The notes under the pieces are model-generated. The model saw only the letters and a program-made list of their open reading frames with translations. It made no database searches and was not told the DNA's origin. The position numbers and the translations under genes are program-made. Positions 1 to 10,361 of a stretch of DNA of 64,000 nucleotides are shown here, piece by piece; position 1 is the first letter of the stretch, and each line of letters begins with the position of its first letter. The stretch comes from Paratinospora sagittata. Lineage: Eukaryota > Streptophyta > Magnoliopsida > Ranunculales > Menispermaceae. The stretch covers positions 180,461 through 244,460 of the forward strand of contig CM069593.1 of the NCBI GenBank assembly GCA_035771175.1, read 5' to 3'.

Positions 1-748
1 GTGATATGATGTTTAATTAGATAGATCTCGATCCTTGTAAATTGCTAGACACCAGACCAGAGCAAAAGGAACAGTGCCTAAGAATCATCTTCCTGCATGA
101 TGAACAAGAGGATTAGATAAACTGTGAATGTGATCATGAAATGGCTCTAACCACAGCTTATGCCAAGCTTTAGGCCATTGTGGCACATTAGACAGTTTTC
201 ACTAACAAGAAACTGGAGGATTGGTGATGAAAAAAAAAAAGTGGTTAAGTATCATATTTCAATGATAATAAAATTCTGTTGCTAATCATTATATTCTTTG
301 GCAACAAAATTATTTTCTGTTTCCAAATTTTACAAGGTGTATTGTCATACAGCTTGTAAATTTCAATAGAGCACTGAGCTTAACCTTTCTTTAGTTTACG
401 CACATTTATTTTTTAATATATTGGCAAATCTTCCTTGAGCAACATCTTGAAATGTGTGTCCCATTTGGCATTTGCAAGTTAGAAGATCAAGCTTTCTTGC
501 CACCTTATACAAGTGTCTAGTCTGTAATCACCATCTGGATGTACTCAGGAATGAAAAAGGGTTGAACCCATGGTTTAATGGTTTGACATATGATGTACAA
601 CACATTAAATCTTGGATTCAAGTCTCTCCATGCTATGGAAACATATTTAGTGTTTTCTTTTAGTATTCAGTTTTTGCTTTTGTTTTCATGTTTCTCTCAT
701 TGTTGGAATTCTTACCGTATGCTTCTGTTTGCCACATTCTCGTCTCAG
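1..748. other. Non-coding stretch left of the first exon; presumed intron
   Basis: No coding exon can be supported here. The ORFs present are short and unlike any family I know. The DNA is AT-rich with short A and T runs and ends in a pyrimidine-containing acceptor (cgtctcag) at 748, so at least its right part is probably the last intron of the gene whose terminal exon begins at 749. Upstream exons may lie outside the window or be too short to see. Confidence 0.4.
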
Positions 749-820
749 TTGCGCATGGGCGATATTCCGAATTTGCTCTCGGAGTACAAACAGCTTCTAT
801 CTAGAGTGGATTCCATGTAG
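749..820 (+). CDS. Terminal exon of an unidentified gene (partial)
   Basis: A 24-codon open stretch follows an AG acceptor and ends in TAG at 818-820. It reads LRMGDIPNLLSEYKQLL and then SRVDSM. The balanced, amphipathic composition and the clean acceptor suggest a real C-terminal exon. The protein is not recognised and no function is proposed. The gene would run rightward and converge tail-to-tail with the DUF662 gene, whose stop lies about 600 bp away. It could still be a chance ORF. Confidence 0.4.
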   Translation: MRMGDIPNLLSEYKQLLSRVDSM

Positions 821-1414
821 GGACTATACATGCATTCGGATTCAGACACTGAAATAGTCTTGTATGAGTTTTCTTCCTGTTTTATTGGGTCCCTGCTCTA
901 GTATAAGACTTATTTTTTGTTCTAATCAAACAGGAAAATTTCTTGGGGACAAGAATGAAATAGAGATATTTGTCCATATGTTTACTGTATTTTTTTTTGG
1001 TAAGAAACTCCACTCCATATTAGGAAAAAGAAACAGAAAATTTAATGCCATTTGTAGTGAAACTACAGATGTGGCAACTAACTATAAAAGAAATGCCATA
1101 ACATTGTCGCACTCTGATTCAATCGTTCAACCACTAAATTGTAATTTTTCAGATGTTAGGTTGACGGGGATCATTAAACAATGAACTTATCCAAATTCCC
1201 ACAACTAGAGAGAATATAGTCAGTCAAGGTGTTCCTATTTTAGAGGGCATTTTCTTTCCTAAAATCCACATTAACCCTCCATAAATACAAAATAAAATAC
1301 ACAAGTAATGACATGCAATACACCAAATCCAAGAAAGCAATGGCAACACAAAGTCATTGATCTTTCAATGCAAAGTACAGTCATGACCACTCATCGACAT
1401 TAGCACATCACATC
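821..1414. other. Convergent intergenic region / two 3' UTRs
   Basis: This lies between the stop of the unidentified + strand gene and the stop of the - strand DUF662 gene. It should hold both 3' untranslated regions. The 106-codon ORF at 864-1184 has no family resemblance and is judged a chance ORF. Confidence 0.4.
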
Positions 1415-2596
1415 TCAATGTAGTGAATCAATGTTCTTGCTGAGCTCCTCCAGTTTCTTCATCCTCAGTCTTTCACTTTCAGCTACCAGCTACATACAAG
1501 TCCAAAATTAACGAAAAGATTAACAAAATTGAAATCTTTTGGGATTTTTTTTTTCTCTTTTTTGACCCAGTTGAATCCTTACCTCCATTAATTTGGTAAT
1601 TAGCTGAGCTTTCTCTTTGTTCTTTTCATTGAAAGCTTCAAGAGCTTCTTTGTATTCCTTCTCCTGAAACCAAAATCACTCTGATCTTGTTAATCAAAAA
1701 CAAAAACAACAAACCAATTCTAATTATTATTTTTTATATTGTGTAGGTTATCTGAATTAATGTTCTCACCTTCTTCTGGCAACTCTGGCCAAGTGGTTTT
1801 AACTCGCGGTTAATTGAATCAATCTTCTTGCGTACAACTGAAACGTCTTTCCTCATTGGATCTGTCAATGCTTCAAGCTCCTACCATAATTTTATTTTAT
1901 TTTCGGAACAAAATGAATCAGAAAGTCTATATTTGAAAACTGAAAATTGGAAACTGGTTCCATAATTCCTTGCACATCAATACATACAGATCATGTTTAG
2001 GAAAAGTAAAGAGAACCCATAAAATTAAAGATAGCTACCACCACAATAATAAAAGTTTTTTTTTTCTGTTATTTCAAAATAATAACTTAATCATCAAAAT
2101 CTTAATTACCCAGATTTCTATGATCAATTTTAGTGAATAGTGAAGACACTCTTCTGAAACTACACACACAAAATAAAATAAAATAAAAAAACTCTACAAA
2201 AAAACAAAAAACAAAAAACAAAATTAAGGCCAAAAGTTGGTGTTTATCCATGATGGAGAATTTTATGAACCAAGTCACATATGTTTCAACAGATAAAGGG
2301 CTTTTGAACCAAGACATCACACAAAATTAAGGGTTTTTGCATTTCTGTAAGAAAATTAAAGTGGGTTTTTTTTTTTGACTTACTTCTCGAATTACCGCCA
2401 AGCGCTTTGTTTCTTCTTCAGCTCGACTCAACTGGGCTTTAACTTTTTCCCTTACTTCCATCTTCTTCTTCTCGATCTCTTCTTCCTTTGCCCTGAAAGT
2501 TGTAAGTGCGGATTTTGACAATTCTTCTTCCTTTTCCTCCATGTTTTGGCTCTCAACTCTCTGAATCTGTGACTGTTGCTGCTGCTGTTCCAACAT
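1415..2596 (-). CDS. DUF662 / RAB6-interacting golgin-like coiled-coil protein
   Basis: Four exons on the minus strand: 2596-2384, 1880-1770, 1663-1583, 1489-1415. All introns are GT-AG and phase 0, giving 159 aa. The protein is a charged coiled coil. It has a Gln run near the start, then the family block LTDPMRKDVSVVRKKIDS, INRELKPLGQSCQKKEKEY and KNKEKAQLITKLMELVAES, ending in KKLEELSKNIDSLH. This is the plant DUF662 family, annotated as RAB6-interacting golgins; Arabidopsis ACIP1 is a microtubule-associated, immunity-linked member. The ATG at 2594-2596 was chosen because it is the first in frame. Upstream, the frame continues only through a GTG to a TGA at 2627-2629. A GGCAG acceptor-like site near 2624 leaves room for an extra 5' exon, so the N-terminus is uncertain. 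Molecular function is inferred from the family only. Confidence 0.85.
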
Positions 2597-2761
2597 CTGC
2601 TTCTGTGTTTGCACCTCTTCCTGCCTTCACAAAAAACCCTTCTTCTTCTTCTTCTTACTTCAAATTCTCTCAGTTTGTTTCTTTTGCTTCTTTTTACTCT
2701 TTTTCTTTGCTTTAGAATAATGGGTCTCTTTTCTTTTCTTTCATGCCCCTATTGCAGGTGC

Positions 2762-2770
2762 TTATAAACA
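2762..2770 (-). promoter_or_regulatory. Possible TATA element of the DUF662 gene
   Basis: On the minus strand this reads TTTATAAGC, about 170 bp upstream of the chosen ATG. A start about 30 bp downstream would give a leader of roughly 140 nt rich in GAAGAA repeats. Position and motif are the only support. Confidence 0.35.
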
Positions 2771-3337
2771 AGCCCTCAGGCTTCAAAGCTATCATTCTAC
2801 GGCTACCTGGCTTTTATTCTTTATGAAAAAATTGCAAAAAAGCAAAAGGTGAAATGACAGAAATGCTTCATTATCTTTAATGAGTCTCTCTACTTTTTTT
2901 AAGGTGAATTTGTATATTTATTTAAAAAAAATGGTAAAATAATATTTAAAATATATATTTAAAATGTACATTCATATTAAATATTATTAAATTATTTTAA
3001 ATATATTAATTTATAATTTAAAATAATTTAATAATATATGTAATTAATGTATATTTTAAATGTTAGCACTCTCATATATTTATATATAAAAATCATATTT
3101 CCTAACTCTTCATCATATTTGACTAGGCAACCACTAGATAAGTATAGTAATTATACTGTAGGTTCCTGATTAAATGAATTAACAAGTTAACAGTCAGAAC
3201 TTTTTTCCTTTTTGACTTATTTATATGAGATTAATTAATTAATATTGATTGGTGTGTTTTGCAACAGTTGGTATTTTGTAGTTTCAACTAACACAACCGT
3301 TTCTCTCACATGGGTTACAACCAACCAACTAATTTAT

Positions 3338-3362
3338 TATATATATATATATATATATATAA
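3338..3362. repeat. (TA)n microsatellite
   Basis: Uninterrupted TA dinucleotide run in intergenic DNA. A second run lies at about 3467-3497 and a third at about 5240-5262. Confidence 0.9.
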
Positions 3363-3463
3363 TATAATATCAAGAACAAAATAAATATGCTTTGTGAGAC
3401 AGGAACAATGATAATAGAAAGTGGGTCTTCCAAGAAAATTCCAAGAGCTTGGAGAGCTACAAA

Positions 3464-3466
<3 letters not shown>

Positions 3467-3497
<31 letters not shown>
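3467..3497. repeat. (AT)n microsatellite
   Basis: Pure AT dinucleotide run, the second of three in this spacer. Confidence 0.9.
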
Positions 3498-3499
<2 letters not shown>

Positions 3500-4974
3500 T
3501 CTTTCATTTGTAGTCAGTATTTTCTTTATTTATTTTTGATAACCCCCACCTGAAAACAACCCAAAAAAATTTGAACAGTAGATTTATTTTATTTTGATAA
3601 TATAATATTATATATGTTTTTCATCATTTTCAGGTGATTTGAATCCATGTATGATATGGTTTCAAAAAAAAAAAAGAAAAAACAAAGAATCCATGTATGA
3701 TATTAATTACTTGTACAATATGCATAGGAGAAGCTATTTTTGACTTATGTCTGATATTTCATATTTCTTCTTATCTTGGAAAATATTTATTTTAAAGACT
3801 TGTGACAGAATGCAAAGAAATGAAGTTCAATAAAGAAAAAATGTATAGAGGAAATTGTGCTTAATGTGGAAGTCTTGTTTTGTGGTGTCAGCAGTGGCTG
3901 AACCATTCACGACCAAGTAAAAGGGAGGCGTAAGGCCTAAGGCAAATGTGGCAGAAAAGGCAAAATAAGTAGCTTTCCAACTTGGACTTCAAATTTAATG
4001 AAGGAATCTTTCAATTTGTTTATATATATTTATAAAGTTTATTTTTATTTTTTCTCTCCAATCGCTTAATCACACTTTAAATATGACTCTTTCAACGAAA
4101 CATTCAAACCTTCCACTTAAATTGAGTTTTCTCGTTTCTCATTATATACATTTTATGGGTCCCTTTGCCCACTTTAAAAATAAATAAAATATTAAACCTT
4201 ATCAGCAAAATCATCATAAAATCTAAGTTCGTTTCACCTAATGAATTTTGGGCATCGGCAAAAGTAAAAACAGAGGTAGAAGTTTCACAAAAATGCACAA
4301 AAATTACATTTTAAAAATTCCTCTTATAAATTAATTTGAATAGATTGTAACTTTACCATAAGATCATGATGGTGTTGATGAAGTGCACTTTCAGCCCAAT
4401 TTGAACGTTTCATACAGCAATGCTTCTGTTTTGTGGGGCACTTGAAAATCAAAGCACCGTTCATAATGAGTGAGTGCTGGTGCTATTGCTTTTGAACCAC
4501 AGTTGGGCATGGAACATTCAAATGTGCCTTGGATTCTGCAAATTACTATTACAAAGATATATATGAATGTATATATATCAGAGTATATAAGAGCTAAAGT
4601 TACACACAAAAAAAAAAAAAAAAATGCAATGGCAACGGTTATAGGGTGTAATATGAAGATTCAGCACTTTCCAACTCATAATTTTGAGGATATTGCTCAT
4701 ATAAATGATAAACCCTAAAAATTGTTGTTGGGAAGTTGGCAAAAAGGCATTTGGTACTTTGGGATTTTCTTGCTGTTCCTGTTTTGTCTAAGAGGGTCCA
4801 TGTATGCTAAAACTGTCCTTTGAAATTTAGGGCTTCTTAACCAAATCATGCTGGACATAATAAATTGTCTGCTACCTATTCAAAATTAAAAGGAAAATGT
4901 TTAAGTGAATGTTGGATGTGTGTGTGGTATGGACCAAAAACAAAAAGTTCACATAAAAAAAAAAAATCAGAGGG

Positions 4975-5092
4975 ATAGTATTGCCCCTAGCGTGACTCTT
5001 AAGTTTATTCATCTAACAATTAGAGGGATAAATGTGTTTCTAATGCATTTCTACCGTAGAACCCCTAACGTGACTCCTATGTTTATTCGTTT
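4975..5092. repeat. Degenerate direct repeat, two copies
   Basis: The strings agagggata, cccctagcgtgactc and aagtttattc recur about 75 bp later as agagggata, cccctaacgtgactc and tgtttattcg. This is an old tandem duplication in non-coding DNA of unknown origin. Confidence 0.5.
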
Positions 5093-6255
5093 TAAATCTT
5101 TTTTTAGAATCATGTATTTCAAAGTGATCATTGAATAAAATTTAATATTGCACAACTATTGCTATCTTAAATTTTTATTTTTATTTTTACGAGAGGGGTC
5201 ATTCTAGTTAAATGTTTTGAAGCAATGTATTAAAATTAATATATATATATATATATATATATTATATTATTCTAACTACAAAAAGGAGTAACTGTTAATA
5301 CACATGATTCTTTGTTCATGAAAGAAATGTTTCTTTTATAATCATTAAGAGGAGCAAAGTTAATTAACTAAAAAAAGAATATACATATTTGTTTCTTATT
5401 ATAATTTAAAAGAAGAGAAGGGGGAAAAAAGAAAAGGTGAAGAGTAATGAGCAGGAGACAAGAGCACACTGAAATTTGAATGTAGGGTGGGATTGGAAAC
5501 GCTGTAGCGCTGGTTTCCCTGTCGCGTATGTTACTTTGTGTTGGGCACGCCACCTGACAACCAAAAATGACACCTCTGAGTGACGTAGCGTCACCATCAC
5601 CATTTCTAGTTTCTACCTAGCTACATATAAAAATAATAATATATGTAAATGCATGTCACACCATTTATATTAATTATTGAAGTGACACCACCTTAAGAAA
5701 GGCAGCAATGCCAATACTGATCAACATTTTATTTATTTATTTAAATACAATTAATATTAATAATAATCATAGATAACAACATTGTAGATTTGTTTGTTTT
5801 AAAATATTATTATTATTATTTTTCAAATTAAGAGATTGAATTGAAATTGTGGTTAAATTCATCATCTCCATATATGCAAGTCTTAATTATAGAGAACAGA
5901 GCTTATTTAGATTCCTCTATTCAAATTTTTTTTTTTAAGAGATTTTTTATTTGATAGACATGTTAGGTCTTACCAGCAACAAATGACATTGTAGCTTCCT
6001 TTAAAAAAAAATTCTCTTTCAAGAAGAAGTTTTCACATCACCTATGAAACAAACGAAATAATTCAACCCCACCCGTCATACAAGTTCAACTAGAGCTTGA
6101 CCCGTCAAAGTGGTAGGCTAAAAGACTTGACTTGACTTTCCTTTACACTTGATCTGTGATATATATTGAGTGAGATTTCTCAATTTTAAATGATAATCAT
6201 AATAGTAGTAATAATAACAATATGTCCAAAGCTTAGTGTCGTATTCTGTTCTTGT

Positions 6256-7522
6256 AAAAGAAACCAGGCTCCTTTCAAGATCATACCCAACGCTGTAAAA
6301 CTACTGAGCCATATTTCCAAGAACAGATTCACGGCGAGAAGGAGCAGGCAATATTGCAAGACAGAACCGCCCACCCACGTCAACAAACAAGTTTTTTGGG
6401 TACAAGAGCATGTCTAAAATCTCCAGCAAAATGAAATGTCACCCCTTTATACATAGCCAATATTTTATCCAATGATCCACTATAACACCTACTTAAATGC
6501 CTAACTGCTGGTGCATCCACATTCAAATTAAGTTGCCTTTCCAACTCTTCCACAAATCTATCATACCCTTTTTTTGGCTAAAAATGTAATTGCTCCTGCC
6601 GCGTCTATCACCATCCCTCCACGCTCTGGTATGCCAGATTTGTTAAAAGTCCCCGGTCGTAGATTAAGCCTTGTACTTCCTACACTGATGTCTTTTAAAT
6701 ATACTGTGTACTTCCTATCACTTTATCTGTCTGGTCCGTAGGGCAATAAGAGAATTTGGGTTCTATGTAGAATATAGATTGAGTTAATTGAGCTATCATG
6801 GATAACCTATTCTGATGCCCAAGACCAAGTATGCCTGCAGCTTCTCTTCCACGATCAAACTGGTTTCTGTGGCGACAACCAAACGCAATATCAGTGAAAA
6901 CATACGGATTGCCGCCGTTGGTCGTGTCGAAGGTGAAAGCCTCGGTGGCAAGAGCACCGCGAGTGATGGAGTACCCATCAACATAAAAATAGCCATAATT
7001 GCAAGTGTTGTCTTGCTTGTTGCAGCTTGAGAACTCAGCTGGGAGATCAGTACAGTAATTGGTGTGGCAAGCGATGTTGGTGTAAGTTTGAGAGTTGTAA
7101 GGATCAAAGATTGGGACTTGATAATCATATCATTGGTTACAAGAGAAGCATTGTGTCCAAGTAAGAACACTCATTGTGTCCATAAAGAGAAGGATTTGCA
7201 CTGCCGGAGGTGTTCCTATTTTGAATTTTACATAGTAAGCACCAGGTCCTGTTAGTAAATCTTCTTGGGAAGGCGGCCCTCCTTTTGTCATGCCTTTCTG
7301 ATAGCCAAAGCGCGAGACTGCTGTTGCAATAGCTTGTTCTGTGCGTTTGAACGAGGTGGCGTTAGGATCGTAGAACAAAGAGGAAGGCCAGTCGTGATGA
7401 GTTAGATCAAGGTGCAATATCATGGCTTCTTCTTCTTCTTCTTGTCTCATTGCAGCTTTTAGTACTATACTAATAGTGAAGGAGAAGCAAATAATTAAAA
7501 TGAGAGACTGAAGAAGTGAAAC
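6256..7522 (-). pseudogene. Decayed A1-family (pepsin-like) aspartic protease
   Basis: Read on the minus strand, the pieces follow the order of CDR1/nepenthesin-type aspartic proteases. First comes a hydrophobic leader (LILIICFSFTISIVL, in an open frame upstream of the ATG at 7448-7450). Then come YYVKFKIGTPP, the first active-site region MDTMSVLTWTQC, FDPYNSQTYTNIACHTNYC, ALATEAFTFD, AFGCRHRN, GILGLGHQNRLSMIAQL, the C-terminal lobe YLKDISVGSTRLNLRPGTF, IPERGGMVIDAAGAITFL, and the end FVDVGGRFCLAILPAP, GNMAQ-stop-FYSVGYDLERSLVSF. An in-frame TGA follows CFSCNQ (near 7130). Frameshifts are needed near 6690 and again towards the end, and a TAG interrupts the C-terminus. The catalytic D-T-G is D-T-M and the second D-[ST]-G is D-A-A, so activity would be lost even without the stops. 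No introns are evident, as is usual for the family. Confidence 0.88.
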
Positions 7523-7767
7523 AACTTTCCGTTTTGAAGTACAGTATAAGCAAGATCAGTGGAAGAAGAACGGTAGTAATAACCAACATCAGTGAAGCAA
7601 GTAAGAGTTTGATTATCTAATAAAAGAGGTGATGTTGTTTTATCAAAGTTTTATTAAGCAAAACAGTGTTTACCTGAACTATTTAACGTTGCTCACTAGC
7701 TATTTTTAAAGTCTTACTTTCTTGCGGCCTGATCAATATGAGTGACATGGATTAAGCAAATGATACG

Positions 7768-8218
7768 CAGTGAAAAATGTTACTAAAATAAATTTTATTA
7801 AGTATTTAAAAGTTTTGATTATATTTAAAAAATGTTATTAAAATAATTAAAACTCTAAAGTTAAAATTTAATTATTTAAAATTATATAAAAAAAACACAA
7901 AATTCTCATTAGTTTATTATATAAAATTTTAAAATAGTATTAAAAATTTGTATTAGATTTTTTAAAATATTAATAAAATTTAAAAATAAATAATATTTTA
8001 ATGTTAAAAAATGAATGTTATTTTTAAATCATAATTTTTAGAAAAATAAAATTATATGTAGTGAATTTTAAAATATATAACGTTTTTAAATATTATCAAA
8101 ATATTTAATATTTAATAACATTCCTTTTAACAATATCTGTTGTTATGTGTTAAATATTTATTTTGTTATAATGCATGTTATTATATAAAAGTGTTATTTC
8201 TTATAGTGAAATTAACTT
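7768..8218. mobile_element. Possible CACTA-type MITE
   Basis: Read from its right end on the minus strand, the segment starts CACTATAAGAAATAACAC, typical of plant CACTA termini. The left end (cagtgaaaaatgttac) is a poor match to the inverse. The interior is extremely AT-rich and non-coding. The weak left terminus makes this tentative. Confidence 0.3.
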
Positions 8219-8754
8219 ATAACTGGAAAAAAATCTTTTCTAATATAGGAATTAGAAGAGGGAAAGAGATTAAGTAGGTAGAAGTAAGGCGGGAGGGACT
8301 GTTGAAATTAATTTTTAATTACAAATATGTAATTTAACACAAGTTATGAATTTATTGTTGTTGATCATTTATGCAGTAAATCAAATATGTGTGACATGCC
8401 AATGATGACATGCAACAACATGGTTGCCTCCTACTCTTGGGAAGTTCGAACATTTAATGAGCTTTTTTTATGAGCCAAAGTTATAACATGAATAAAATAT
8501 AAAAAATGGCGTGTTACTACAACTAGTCAACTAGTACGAGAAAAAGTTTGGGCCAAGCGAATCTTAGTTGAGCCCAGCAATTAAAAAAAAAAAACCCTAC
8601 TCTTTTGATAAAAAATAATTTTATCAAATTCAAATTTTCACACAAATTACTACAAATCTGATATCAAACATTCTTGATTTATAATTTTATTGAAAAGTAT
8701 GTTGTTTTGATGTATTAAAATTAAAAACTGATATAACAGTGATTTGTAACAATA

Positions 8755-9234
8755 GGGCCCATTTGGTGCACGAAATAAGATGAAATTATTTTTATGAGAT
8801 TGAATAAGATAAGATATGATGAGATTAAAAATAGATTAATCCGTGTTTGAGATTAAAGCCAAAAAGTAATTAAATTTTAAAAATTAAATTATATAAAAAT
8901 AAATAAAAAAACCTTGGTTTGCGAAATTGCAAAACTAGGTGCAAACCGGATCACTCGGTTTTTCGAAATCGCAAAACCCAATTGATAGTTTTTTTTTTTA
9001 AAGAAAGAAAGAAAGAGAATGAAAAAGAAGAAGGGTTGATTGCAACAAAAAAAAGAAAAGAAAAAAGAAGGGATAAAATAATCCCATTATTTTGGTAGAA
9101 ATTATATTATCTCGCTGGAACGGGATAAAACGGTGAGGTAGAATTATTTTTATCTCATTTTACCTCACTTCTAAATATGAAATTTAGACTATATTTAGTC
9201 CAATCCCATATTATCCCACGCGCCAAACGCGCTC
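8755..9234. mobile_element. MITE with imperfect terminal inverted repeats
   Basis: The left end GGGCCCATTTGGTGCACGAA and the reverse complement of the right end, GAGCGCGTTTGGCGCGTGGG, form imperfect inverted repeats of about 25 bp. The interior is non-coding. The flanking target duplication is not clear (ATA on both sides at most), so the superfamily is not assigned. Confidence 0.6.
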
Positions 9235-9655
9235 ATAGTATAATATTTTCAATCCACTTAGCATTGCTCGCAATGCAATTTGTATTGTAGTTTCTATTCT
9301 AACTAATATAGCGTTGTTATAAAATGCTACATTGCTACAATTAATGTAGCTTTGTTTTCAAATGTTTTTGCTGTTCCCTAAACTTCTAATGATCTCACTT
9401 TGCATCAATTTTTTTTTGTTATTGAGGTTTTTTTTTTTTTTTTAATTAATCTATGTTTATTATTATAGTAATTTATAAATATCTCAAATATAGAATGAAG
9501 TTTTCAATAATACTTCAAACAAGAAAAAGAATTACTACTTAAAAGCAATGTAAGATGGGATTGTTGCGGCTTCAATGGCCATTGGATCACTGGTAAACTG
9601 TGACCCAACAATTATTAGAGAGGTCGTCTTTCTATAGTGTCTAACCTTAACAATA

Positions 9656-9826
9656 TTGATTTGAAAAATGTTAATTTAACTATAATTTTAAGTGTAATTA
9701 CAATGCACAATTATTTAATTATTTATTATACATATTAAGATATATAATACATCGTTTATCTAATAACTGTGAATATGTAATTATACTTAAAATTATAGTT
9801 AAATTAATATTTTTTATTTTCAAAGC
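9656..9826. repeat. Inverted repeat (hairpin), arms about 46 bp
   Basis: The left arm at about 9656-9701 (ttgaaaaatgttaattta, actataattttaagtgtaat) is matched inversely by the right arm at about 9777-9826 (attatacttaaaattata, gttaaattaatatttttt). This is probably a small foldback MITE. Confidence 0.6.
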
Positions 9827-9875
9827 AAAGCTCAGAAGTAAGCTCTGCAAGATCTCTCGTTTGTACATTTTTTTA

Positions 9876-10058
9876 GGCTGCATTTGGTTGGATTTTTGAA
9901 AACCTGTTTTCATATTACCCGATTTTAGAAAACTTGTCGTTTTTCAAGTTTTTTACTTTTTGTACAGAGAAGATTAAAAAGGAAGTTTTTTGTTACTGTT
10001 TTAATTTTTTTATTGTATGAAAAGGGAAAACAGTTTCCAAGTTGGAAACCAAACAGTT
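9876..10058. mobile_element. Short MITE-like element
   Basis: The left terminus GGCTGCATTTGGTTGG and the right terminus GGAAACCAAACAG are roughly inverse to each other. The interior is AT-rich and non-coding. The element lies about 300 bp upstream of the GRF start codon, within its likely promoter. No clear target duplication was found. Confidence 0.4.
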
Positions 10059-10110
10059 ACTCACTGGCCAAAAGGCAAACTTGCAGGCTTTTAAGTTGAC
10101 AACACATCGC

Positions 10111-10128
10111 TCTCTCTCTCTCTCTCTC
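10111..10128 (+). repeat. (CT)n tract in the GRF promoter / 5' leader
   Basis: A pure CT run about 235 bp upstream of the GRF ATG, followed by further GA/CT-rich sequence. Such GAGA-type tracts are common in plant leaders, where BPC proteins bind. Its role here is inferred. Confidence 0.7.
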
Positions 10129-10361
10129 TACAAAGATACATAGTTCATAGTTAGTCTAGAGAGAAAGAGCTGCAAAAACAAAAAAAAAAAGTAGAGAGAG
10201 TCATCTTTATTTCTCACTCTGAACTTCCCCGAAAAAGTCTCCACCTAGCCTCCTGTCTCTCACTGCTGTTCTGCAAGGACTTTGGCCTACTATTTAATCA
10301 ACCAAAAAACCATACAACACTGCAAAACTCTCTCTTTTTAAGTCTTAACAATTTCTCTTAA

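Larger units (their letters stand above)
2771..6255. other. AT-rich intergenic region without a supported gene
   Basis: This spacer has long A/T tracts and several microsatellites and no ORF of recognisable family. Two spots are less random. On the minus strand, 4391-4540 holds an acceptor-like TTTGCAG followed by an open frame (GTFECSMPNCGSKAIAP). At 5490-5600 there is a GC-richer patch containing TGACGTAGCGTCA, a palindromic site with TGACG half-sites as bound by TGA-type bZIP factors. Neither can be tied to a gene, and both could belong to non-coding RNA or decayed promoter DNA. Confidence 0.5.
7523..10100. other. AT-rich intergenic region with MITE-like repeats
   Basis: No gene is supported here. 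The stretch is dominated by A/T and by several short repeat elements listed separately (about 7768-8218, 8755-9234, 9656-9826, 9876-10058). The right edge grades into the GRF promoter. A further open frame (SPLLLDNQTLTCFTDVGYYY) just upstream of the protease remnant, about 7550-7650 on the minus strand, looks protein-like but is unidentified. Confidence 0.5.

Noticed and set aside
2506..2767. Plus-strand ORFs of 69 and 63 codons, Ser/Leu-rich
   Set aside because: They are antisense shadows of the GAAGAA-rich leader and first exon of the DUF662 gene.
5368..5603. Two overlapping minus ORFs of 61 and 65 codons
   Set aside because: Overlapping frames in the same stretch, Phe/Leu tails from T-runs, no family signature and no splice or promoter context.
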